A stretch of DNA of 34,985 bases from an uncultured Prevotellaceae bacterium. Its GTDB lineage: Bacteria > Bacteroidota > Bacteroidia > Bacteroidales > Muribaculaceae. This document shows, in pieces, positions 23,884 to 31,800 of this stretch. The DNA lies in NCBI GenBank assembly GCA_947169265.1, contig CAMVPC010000029.1, forward strand, positions 1 to 34,985, written 5' to 3'. The first letter of the stretch is position 1. Each line of letters begins with the position of its first letter. The position numbers and the translations under genes were made by a program. The notes under the pieces were generated by a model that made no database searches, was not told where the DNA came from, and worked only from the letters and a program-made list of their open reading frames with translations.

Positions 23884-23914
23884 AGAGCGGTAAGCGCGCG
23901 TGCCGCTCTTTTTC
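23884..23914 (+). terminator. Terminator-like hairpin in the 5' leader (possible attenuator)
   Basis: AGAGCGGTA (23884-23892) pairs with TGCCGCTCT (23901-23909) with one G-U. A run of five T follows at once (23909-23913). The hairpin lies just after the predicted start site (about 23880) and 45 bp before the first gene. It may stop early transcription or stabilise the 5' end. No leader peptide or riboswitch class was recognised. Confidence 0.45.
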
Positions 23915-23958
23915 GGAGAAATTCAGTTTATGTTTTAAACCACTTTATTGATTTGAAA

Positions 23959-24585
23959 ATGGAAGAGAAAAGAATCACCGAGCGCGAGAGCCTCGAAATC
24001 ATCACTTCGATGATTGCCCGCACCAAAGAACGCTATGTGGGCGACGGTAACATTTTGCTTATGTGGGGATATGTCACGGTGGCTGTGGCAGTCTTGGTAT
24101 GGATTATGCTGGTGGTGACCCGCAATCCGGCATGGAACTGGCTTTGGTTCCTCAACGGTATTATCGGTGGCATTGCCACCCCCATCATGGCTCGCAAGCA
24201 AGATGTGAGTTTCGGCGTTAAGAGTTATTCCGACAAAGTGACGTCGCACATCTGGTCAACTGTAGGAATCACGGCCATAGTCGCCACGTTGTGCTGCTTG
24301 GCATTTCAGCTCGTGCTGCATATCTGCTGTTGGCGCACGATGTTGGTATTTGCCCTTGTAATCGTCCCGTTTGCTGAGGTGGCGCAAGGCATTGTGGTGA
24401 AAGAGACATCGCTCATCGCAGGTGGTGCCGTGGGTTTGTGTGCAGGCATCATCACCATTTGTAGCATTGTCGGCGGAGTGCCGCTGAACGTCAACTGGTT
24501 CATGCCAATGTTCATCATCGCTTTCATCTGCATGATGATTGTTCCAGGCCACATCATCAACCGTAAAAACAAGGCACAGCGATGA
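23959..24585 (+). CDS. Six-TM membrane protein of unknown function
   Basis: This 208-residue protein starts with a charged cytosolic segment (MEEKRITERESLEIITSMIARTKERYVGDGN). About six hydrophobic helices follow, including WGYVTVAVAVLVWIMLVV, WLWFLNGIIGGIATPIM, VGITAIVATLCCLAFQLV, MLVFALVIVPFAEVAQGIV, GGAVGLCAGIITICSIVG and MFIIAFICMMIVPGHII. The opening resembles proteins paired with small winged-helix regulators in Bacteroidota, but I do not recognise a named family. ATG 23959 is preferred to a TTG six bases upstream. It overlaps the next gene by four bases. The coupling to a DNA-binding protein suggests that it senses a signal or is the regulated output. Confidence 0.75.
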   Translation: MEEKRITERESLEIITSMIARTKERYVGDGNILLMWGYVTVAVAVLVWIMLVVTRNPAWNWLWFLNGIIGGIATPIMARKQDVSFGVKSYSDKVTSHIWSTVGITAIVATLCCLAFQLVLHICCWRTMLVFALVIVPFAEVAQGIVVKETSLIAGGAVGLCAGIITICSIVGGVPLNVNWFMPMFIIAFICMMIVPGHIINRKNKAQR

Positions 24586-24866
24586 AAGAATTGAATCCAT
24601 TGCTGCACTCTCAGCTGCGACTTGCGGTGATGTCAATTCTGATGAATGTTGAGGAAGCCGACTTCGTTTATCTCAAAGAGAAAACCGAGTCCACCGCAGG
24701 AAATCTGAGTGTGCAAATCGACAAACTGACCACTGCCGGTTACATCACGGCAGAGAAAGGCTTTGTCGGAAAAAAGACACGAACCGTGTGCCGCATCACC
24801 GAGCAGGGGAGGACAGCATTTGAGGAATACGTTGAAGCGCTGAAAGACTACCTGAACCTGCAATAG
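24582..24866 (+). CDS. Winged-helix transcriptional regulator (MarR-like, HTH_34 type)
   Basis: This 94-residue one-domain DNA-binding protein has LRLAVMSILMNVEEADFVYL as helices 1-2. The recognition region STAGNLSVQIDKLTTAGYIT follows, then a beta wing with EKGFVGKKTRTVCRITEQGR. C-terminal helices suited to dimerisation close it (FEEYVEALKDYL). The length and motif match the small PadR/MarR-like HTH_34 family. It is coupled to the six-TM gene by a four-base overlap, and a palindrome sits in the promoter of the operon. Autorepression is therefore likely. Confidence 0.88.
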   Translation: MKELNPLLHSQLRLAVMSILMNVEEADFVYLKEKTESTAGNLSVQIDKLTTAGYITAEKGFVGKKTRTVCRITEQGRTAFEEYVEALKDYLNLQ

Positions 24867-24880
24867 CGGAATAAATCAAA

Positions 24881-24906
24881 CAAAAGCCCACCATGGTGGG
24901 CTTTTG
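24881..24906. terminator. Bidirectional terminator between converging genes
   Basis: A 26-bp perfect palindrome has CAAAAGCCCACC as its left arm and its complement as the right arm, with a central ATGG-type turn. With A and T runs on both sides, it can end the HTH operon on the plus strand and the orphan frame on the minus strand. Confidence 0.85.
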
Positions 24907-24925
24907 TTTGTAAAATCGATAGAGA

Positions 24926-25321
24926 TTACATAATGGTGTCATCAAGTTTGACCAGCGAAGTCTTTTCAGTATAGTCAGGATAATTGGAGCTATAATCAAA
25001 ATTATTAGACTGGTACATATAATTGTCGTGACCATCGCTTTGCGCAGGAACTGGCGCATTTGTTGCGCCGTCAAGATAGACATACGAACCATGCAGGACA
25101 ATCGTCTCAAGCTCTTCAGCACGGCGCGGGGCATTGTTGCCAGTGCCGCCACCAGTTGTCTCTTGACGCTTGTTTATTGTCTTGGCGGTTGGCTGTGCAT
25201 TGTCATTCGACGCGTCATAACTCACACCGTTGATAAAGTAGACCGGGCCATTGAGGGCGACTTCCTGCTTGTTCTCACGGGCAATATAGGTCTGCAACTC
25301 ATTGTTGAGCATACGTGGCAT
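24926..25321 (-). CDS. Orphan hypothetical frame, possibly the 3' remnant of a larger gene
   Basis: From the first ATG (25321) the product has 131 residues, with no signal peptide or known domain. The C-terminal part is Asn/Asp/Tyr/Ser-rich (YMYQSNNFDYSSNYPDYTEK), and the DNA is poorer in GC than its neighbours. The same frame stays open upstream to about 25447, past the cotH stop and without an ATG, GTG or TTG. It would encode a sensible stretch ending GQYYIICPNREPD just before the methionine. That suggests a gene that has lost its 5' end, perhaps when cotH was placed there. Alternatively it is a real short protein. No function is assigned. Confidence 0.4.
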   Translation of the reverse strand: MPRMLNNELQTYIARENKQEVALNGPVYFINGVSYDASNDNAQPTAKTINKRQETTGGGTGNNAPRRAEELETIVLHGSYVYLDGATNAPVPAQSDGHDNYMYQSNNFDYSSNYPDYTEKTSLVKLDDTIM

Positions 25322-25431
25322 GTCTGGCTCACGATTGGGGCAGATGATATAGTACTGTCCAGCCTGGATGGCTATCTCATCGTCACGGCCTGGCCGGAGT
25401 GCGTTTATTCTTTGAACGATAAATCGGGCGT

Positions 25432-26919
25432 TTACTCGTCGGCCAACAACAGGTTATACAGTGCGGTGACATCGCCGCCATTCACCACGCCGTCGCCGTT
25501 CACATCGCCGACGGCGTCGCTTTGTCCCTCGGTGTCGAAGAGGATAGAATAGAGAGCCGTCACGTCGCCGCCGTTGACCACGCCATCGATGTTGACGTCG
25601 CCCCACGGCGTTTCCATGAGTCGGTTCATCTCCTCGATTTCGCGTGTGTACCACTCGGCGACGATGGCCACCTCATCGGCCACATCGGGCAAGAGCGACA
25701 CGGGGTTGTTGTTCCACTTACCCACCTCGCGCTGCCAAGCTCCCGACGCAGTCATCTGCGCGGCGTAGGCGTCCATCTTATCGACAAGATTCTTGTGGCT
25801 GAACGTGGTGTTGCGCAGCTGCGCCCAGCGATGACGGAAGGCTTGCTGGAAGTCGAGCGTCTCGTCGTAGAGATACAGTTTCCTGTAGAGCGACACCGCC
25901 GACAAGAAACGCCACTCGGTGAGTTTGTTGAGCCAATAACCGTCGTAGCGGTTGCCCATCGAGGCGTCAAGGTCCCACGGGGTGACCACATAGTGCTTGT
26001 CCTTGGTAATGTCAACCGCACTCAAGTAACTGTTTTTCATCGAGTTGTCGCTAATTCGGAAAGCCATCACAAACACCATGTAATCGATAAGGTTATCGCG
26101 GTAGAAAACATCCTCGTACACCTGGGTAAGGCGTTCCACCGGCAACCGGCACGTGTCAATCACGTCCATGAGCGGTTGCCACGTGGCCAGCGAGGGATAG
26201 TCTTCGGGCACCTTCAGTTCCCAGCCATTCCAGGCAATGGTATCGACAGGCGCGGCATCGTAACTCTCAAAATAACTGGCCTGGCTGTGCTTCTCGCACT
26301 TGTATTGCAGGCCGCGCACCGTCACGTTGCCCTCATCGTCGACTTTGGCTTTCTTCAGGCCCAGCAACTTGCGGTCAATCTTGTCGGTGAGGCAATAGAG
26401 GCCTTGATAAGCGCCGTTGAAATACAATTCCACGAAGTGTCCCAGCGTGCCGTTACGGCGGTCGTAGTCGGTCTCCCACGGCGTGCGGTTAGTCTCGTTC
26501 CACAGGTCGAAAAGGACGCGGTTGCGCATTCTCAGGCGGTCGCAGGCCATGGCGTCGAGTATCCAACTGTCCTCGTTGCGTATGCCCAGCATGTTCACGT
26601 CAAGGCCGTTCCCCTCGCTATCGACAGTCTTTACCGCCAGCGACTTCTTCGCGTAGTAGAGCGACGACTCGCCACGCCAGCGCATGCGGCAATCAAACGA
26701 GCACATCACCTCGCCCGTGGTACGCGCCAGCGGGTCGGCCACATCGATGTGTCCGTCTATATAGTTCTCCTTGGACATTTGGGCCACGTTGATGGTGAGA
26801 TTGATCTGCGGCAGCGACTCCTCGGTGAGATTGGCGCACGCGCGCTCAAAATCGGTCTCGGCATGAATCGCCACCCATGCCGTCAACGCGGCAATGATTG
26901 AAAGACAAATATGTTTCAT
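25432..26919 (-). CDS. Secreted CotH-kinase-family protein with dockerin repeats
   Basis: This 495-residue protein has a signal peptide (MKHICLSIIAALTAWVAIHA). The CotH kinase domain (about 50-400) contains RWRGESSLYYAKKSLAVK, GTLGHFVELYFNGAYQGLYC, YRDNLIDYMVFVMAFRISDN with SMKNSYLS, and VTPWDLDASMGN. CotH of spore formers phosphorylates coat proteins; DN-x2-KN and WDLD fit its Mg/ATP-binding acidic residues. The C-terminus (439-495) holds two dockerin-type calcium repeats, GDVNIDGVVNGGDVTALYSI and GDVNGDGVVNGGDVTALYNL. Dockerins bind cohesins, but none is in the window. It lies 21 bp after its paralogue in one operon. It lacks the sorting tail of that paralogue. Confidence 0.88.
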   Translation of the reverse strand: MKHICLSIIAALTAWVAIHAETDFERACANLTEESLPQINLTINVAQMSKENYIDGHIDVADPLARTTGEVMCSFDCRMRWRGESSLYYAKKSLAVKTVDSEGNGLDVNMLGIRNEDSWILDAMACDRLRMRNRVLFDLWNETNRTPWETDYDRRNGTLGHFVELYFNGAYQGLYCLTDKIDRKLLGLKKAKVDDEGNVTVRGLQYKCEKHSQASYFESYDAAPVDTIAWNGWELKVPEDYPSLATWQPLMDVIDTCRLPVERLTQVYEDVFYRDNLIDYMVFVMAFRISDNSMKNSYLSAVDITKDKHYVVTPWDLDASMGNRYDGYWLNKLTEWRFLSAVSLYRKLYLYDETLDFQQAFRHRWAQLRNTTFSHKNLVDKMDAYAAQMTASGAWQREVGKWNNNPVSLLPDVADEVAIVAEWYTREIEEMNRLMETPWGDVNIDGVVNGGDVTALYSILFDTEGQSDAVGDVNGDGVVNGGDVTALYNLLLADE

Positions 26920-26940
26920 AATTCTATTGGTTATCGTGTT

Positions 26941-28665
26941 TTACTTTTTAATTTTTTGTCCGTCGCCGGTAAGATAGATACCGCGACCCAACGCGTTGAA
27001 ATCGGTACCCACATAGCGGCCGCCAAGGTCGTAGTAGCGCGTCACTCCCTGCGGCACGGCCACCTCGTCGACACCGGTTTTCACACCGAAGGTGGCGTCG
27101 ATTGTCACAGGTGCCGCCGGCATGACAAAGGAGTAAGTGTTGCCGTCAATCATATCGCATGCCACAGGCGCCTTGACGCGACCGGCAGGAGCGATATAAG
27201 GCTTGCCGTCGTCGATGGTGAGCGAGACCAACCGATAGCCCTTATCGGGCACAATAGTGAGCGTGACGATATCGCCTTCGGCTCCCACTTCTCTGTCGGC
27301 AGTGACCACGCCGTGCTCAAAAGCCGGTATCGTGATAGCCAGGTTGTCCCATGGCGTGACGAGCATTTCGTTCATCCGCACAATGTTACGGCCATACCAC
27401 TCACTCACGATGGCCACCTCGTCGCGCACGTCGTCGAGCATGGGCACCGGGTCGTTGTTCCATTTGGCGCGTTCACGCTCCCACGCGCCCGAACCCATCA
27501 ACCGTCCGGCGTAAGTGTGCAGTTTCGCCTCAAGATTCTCGTGCGAGAAGGTGGTGAGCCGCAATTCGCGCCAACGGTCCTTGAAGGCTTGCTTGAAGTC
27601 GGGGTCGAAATAATACAATTTGTAATAAAGCAGCACGGCATAGAGGAACTTCATGTCGGTGACTTCGTCCTCCCGGTTTCCTTCCCAAGTATTGCCCATC
27701 GACGAGTCGAGGTCCCATGGCGTGATGATAAAACGCTTGTCCTTAGTGATATCGGGCACGCTGAGATAAGTATTTTTCAGCGAATTGTCGGTAAGACGAA
27801 ACGCGAGCACAAACAGCATGTAATCAATCAGGTTGTCACGATAAAAGAAATCTTGATAACGCTCCTTGAGCCGCGCCGGCTCGAGGTAGCGGCACGTGTC
27901 GATGATGTCCATGAGGGGTTGCCATGTGGCCAACGACGGATAATCCTCGGGCAATTTCAGTTCCCAGCTGTTCCATTCGGTGGTGTCGACGGGCGCTTCG
28001 GCGTTGTAACTGTTCAAATAGCTTGCCCTCGAATGGTCCACACACTTATACATAAGTCCGCGCACGGTTACGTTGCCCAGCGTGTCGACTTTGGCTTTCT
28101 TCAAGTCCAGCAGCTTACGGTCAATCTTGTCGGTGAGGCAATAGAGTCCCTGATAGTCACCGTTGAAATACACTTCCACAAAGTGACCCAGCGTGCCGTT
28201 GCGGCGGTTGTAGTCGGTTTCCCAGGGCGTGCCCGGCAGTTCGTTCCACAGGTCGAACAGCACGCGGTTGCGCATCCTCATGCGGTCGATGGCCATGGCG
28301 TCGAGAATCCAGTTTTCTTTTTCTCGAATCCCCAGCATATTCACGTCGCGCTCCTCACCCAGGCTGTCGACAATCTTCACGGCAATCGACTTCTTGTTGT
28401 ATTTGAGCGAGGTTGCGCCACGCCAGTGCAGGCGGCAGTCGAACGAGGCCAGCGTGTCGCCGGTGGTGCGGCACTGCGGGTCGGCGATGTCGATGCGTCC
28501 GGCGATAGGCACTTCTTTGGTCATCGAGTCGACGTCAAGCGTGAGGTTGACCTGCGGCAGCGACACCCCGGTGAGATTGGCGCACGCGCGCTCAAAATCG
28601 GTCTCGGCACTCGCCGCCAGCATCGTCATCGCGAGAGCCAGCGTCCATATAATTCTTTTAATCAT
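26941..28665 (-). CDS. Secreted CotH-kinase-family protein with T9SS-like tail
   Basis: This 574-residue paralogue of the downstream protein has a signal peptide (about 1-20, ending ASAE). Its CotH domain (about 50-410) has GTLGHFVEVYFNGDYQGLYC, YRDNLIDYMLFVLAFRLTDN with SLKNTYLS, and ITPWDLDSSMGN. A beta-rich repeat region follows (about 440-530: VTLTIVPDKGYRLVSLTIDD, YSFVMPAAPVTIDATFGV). The tail YYDLGGRYVG...GRGIYLTGDGQKIKK resembles a type IX sorting domain. A kinase-like activity on surface or secreted proteins is possible but untested in this phylum. The two genes share identical 41-bp stretches at 28569-28609 and 26823-26863, indicating a fairly recent duplication or conversion. Confidence 0.87.
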   Translation of the reverse strand: MIKRIIWTLALAMTMLAASAETDFERACANLTGVSLPQVNLTLDVDSMTKEVPIAGRIDIADPQCRTTGDTLASFDCRLHWRGATSLKYNKKSIAVKIVDSLGEERDVNMLGIREKENWILDAMAIDRMRMRNRVLFDLWNELPGTPWETDYNRRNGTLGHFVEVYFNGDYQGLYCLTDKIDRKLLDLKKAKVDTLGNVTVRGLMYKCVDHSRASYLNSYNAEAPVDTTEWNSWELKLPEDYPSLATWQPLMDIIDTCRYLEPARLKERYQDFFYRDNLIDYMLFVLAFRLTDNSLKNTYLSVPDITKDKRFIITPWDLDSSMGNTWEGNREDEVTDMKFLYAVLLYYKLYYFDPDFKQAFKDRWRELRLTTFSHENLEAKLHTYAGRLMGSGAWERERAKWNNDPVPMLDDVRDEVAIVSEWYGRNIVRMNEMLVTPWDNLAITIPAFEHGVVTADREVGAEGDIVTLTIVPDKGYRLVSLTIDDGKPYIAPAGRVKAPVACDMIDGNTYSFVMPAAPVTIDATFGVKTGVDEVAVPQGVTRYYDLGGRYVGTDFNALGRGIYLTGDGQKIKK

Positions 28666-28694
28666 CTTTTATCTATGTGCTATTTATTTTGCCG

Positions 28695-28726
28695 CAAAGA
28701 TAGCATTTCTCCTGATAATAAACAAA
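28695..28726 (-). promoter_or_regulatory. Promoter of the tandem cotH operon
   Basis: CAAAGATA (28695-28702) and CAAA (28723-28726) on the plus strand are exactly 20 bp apart. On the minus strand this is TTTG-N20-TATCTTTG, a full consensus match. The start would be near 28688, about 22 nt before the ATG at 28665. Confidence 0.78.
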
Positions 28727-28747
28727 TTTCAACTGAGAACAGAAGTG

Positions 28748-28780
28748 AAAAGGCGGCACCTCAAATGGGCGCCGCCTTTT
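28748..28780 (-). terminator. Rho-independent terminator of the giant secreted protein gene
   Basis: AAAAGGCGGC (28748-28757) and GCCGCCTTTT (28771-28780) form a 10-bp perfect stem with a 13-nt loop and flanking A/T runs. It lies 24 bp after the stop of the 1509-residue gene and before the cotH promoter. Confidence 0.85.
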
Positions 28781-28803
28781 ATATTAGAAGTATCTAAACG
28801 TGT

Positions 28804-31800
28804 TTAGAAGCGTACCTTGGTCGAAGTACCATCGGTGAAGCGGATGATATACACACCCTTCTCAGGATTCTTCACCTGCTGGCCATTGACATTGTAGATA
28901 CCCTGGACTTCCTTGCCATTGAGCATCTTAATAGCCTGCAATCCTGTGGCAATCGAAGCCGCTTTGGCATCAATCTGGATGTTCTCAAATGCCAGGTCAT
29001 CGTCGATAGCCACGCGTGCGGGAGCATCGCTGGGCGCATCCCAAGCCTCCTTCAACGACACGACGCCGGTAATCTTTTGCTGCTTGCCATTCTCAATCGA
29101 GCCAATCATGTTGTCGGTGGTCATACCGATGTGCAAGCCATGACCCGAGCTGAATGCGCAAAGTTCACTGGTTTCGGCGTTGTAGTAACCCACAAAGTCG
29201 GCCACTTCGTTCGACTTGAGTTCGGTGAGAGCCGTGCGGTGGATTTCGCCCAGATTGAGCGTCTTGGTAACCACATTGACGATGGCCTCACTCACCTCAT
29301 AAGTTACGTAAGTAATTACGGGATTCAAGTCAAGGCCGCTGATGACACCCACCATGTTGCCAATAACTTCACCCTCGGCAGCGTCGATGCCCGGCGCAAC
29401 CTTGAGCCAGTTGCCAAGGCCGTCGGAAACGATGGCATAGTTGCTGTTGCTCACCATCACCTTCATGTCACTGGTGATGAGCACCAAGCCTTCTTCGCCT
29501 TCAAGAGCCTCAGCGAGCGTACATCCATCAGGAACCACTTCGAAGGTCGCGCTTACGGTAACCGAATTCATGGGCATCTCGAAGGTGTAAATGCCTTCGC
29601 CCGTCTTATTAAAGCTCACGGTAGTATCGACGACAGCCTCTACCACATTCAGGCTCGTGAGCACATATCCTTCTTCGGGTGTCACAGTGAGGGTGACGAT
29701 TTGGTCATCGGTATTGAAAGCCAAATAAGACTTGTCGGCCGTCACAATGCCGTTCGCTACCGAATCGATGACGACGGCGCGTGCTGCAACGATGGTCTTA
29801 TTGTTGATGTTATCAACAGTGGCGAGCGTGGAAGTGCCTTCGAGGACGAAAACACTGTTGATGCCCAACTTTTCGACGGTATATTGACCTTGTGCTTTGA
29901 TGCGGTCGGTAGGATTGCTCCATCTCAATTCAATAGTATCAGAGGGTTCAGAAGGATATGCGTAGTGTGCAGCTCCGATTGCTACGTTGTAGTTCTCGCC
30001 GGAGATTGCCGTGACATCACCACCAGTGATGCGAATAGTGCCACTTCTTCCTCCACGAGCATTAACGGAGTTCTCGTCAGCTCCACCGCCGATTCCTGGC
30101 GAATTGAAACCACCCTTCGCAACGACGGTTCCGCCGCTGATATTTACTTCCATCGCAGGCCATCCACCTGATCCGCCAATTCCAGCGCCACCATAATTGC
30201 CCTGCTGTCCCGTGGCATTGACAGTACCGCCAGTAATGAAGATACGTCCACCCGTTCCATTACATCCGGCGCCAATACCCGCCGACGAAGCTCCACCAGT
30301 AGCATCGACCATACCACCATGGATGTAAATTTGACTTCTTCGACTTCCACCGCCTGTATCGTAACCAGAGCCTATACCGGCTGCAGTGGCACCCTTCGTA
30401 GTGATGTGACCGCCATTGATGGTGATGATACCGTGGTTACCATTTCTTTCACCACCGATACCGGCGCTTGCGCTTTGCGCGTAATCCACCAGTAATTGTC
30501 CCATCTGTTCGCCCTCGCTCTGTGCATAGATAGTGAGTGAATTGGGTGTGTCGGCATCCTGCACTGTGATACCTTTTCTGGGGTTGTAAGTCGCACCGTC
30601 CATAAGAATCAGATGTACGTCGCCGGTGACGGTGACGCGCTTATCGTCGAATTTCACGTTGCCCTTTGCCACATACCAGCCATCGGTGAGCTCGGTCACG
30701 TCCCGCATTAACAGCTGATAGTTTTCGCAGACGTCAGGAACCATTTGGTTGGTCACACTGTCATAACTAAGGAATGGGACGGAACCCAGGATTTCAAATG
30801 GAAGGTCGTGAGTGCCGCCGTAGTTGCCAATACCGTTTATGGTCACAGTATATTCTCCCGGCTCGATACAGCCTTCGCTGTAGGTGAGTTCATAGTCAAC
30901 GCCTTCAACGAGGGTGTAAGCAGTACTGTAATCAATTTTGTGGGTGACTGTAGGCTTGGGGTGTACCTCCTCGCCGGTGTGACCCCATTGTGGGTTGATA
31001 GTGAAAGTATAGCCGTCGGCGCTAAGGTCACGGGGCAAAATGTTGAAATGTCCAACCAAAGTGCCCGTGTAAGGACCGCTACCCGTGAGAATTACTGTAG
31101 CTTCGCCGGCATTGATATTGTTTTCGTAAGCGACCTGATAGTTGACAGCGTAGGAAAGAGTGTTTCCGTCAACTGTCACCACAAGCGATGCAGTCTGTGC
31201 TTTTCCGGTGTAGGTCTTGTCAGGTATGGAGTCGATTACACCTGTGGAGATGTCAATCAGGCTGTCGATATGTTCGCCGGTGACAACCACGGGACCGGTG
31301 AAATCTCTCAATCTTTGTTCTCCTGTCATCGTGTAGGGAGCGCTCAGTGTGCCAGTATTGACGTTGTACTTGAAGAACAACTTATCCTCTGGCAGGTCGT
31401 AGTTGAACGTAAACGTTGCGGGCGATGCATAGTAGTCAACGTTCTTGTAAGTTTTGGAGGGAGTGCCGTCGCTGATGGTCACGCGCTCGCCGGCGGTGAC
31501 GGTAGCCACCAGTTTCATGTTCGAACTGTTGGTGTTATACCCCATCGACTTGGCGTAGTAACAATTTGTCGGCTTTGGGACGGCGCAGTAGGTGTAGCCC
31601 TTCCATGACATATCGACATCAATATCACCTGGAACGAAGAAGCAGTCGACAAAGAAGCAATTATTGTTGGAATAGGATTGTTTCCCGATGAAACCACTCC
31701 ACTCATTTGTGTTAGGACCATACATGTTGCCATCAAACACGCAGTTGGTGAAAGTAATGCCATGGGCGTCGCCCACTTTGCCCAAGAAACCGCCATGGTC

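Noticed and set aside
26911-28797. A plus-strand open frame of 628 codons opposite the upstream cotH gene
   Set aside because: It is His/Val/Arg-rich with no domain and mirrors the antisense of a gene with strong GC bias at third positions. The minus-strand protein has a clear signal peptide, kinase motifs, promoter and paralogue.
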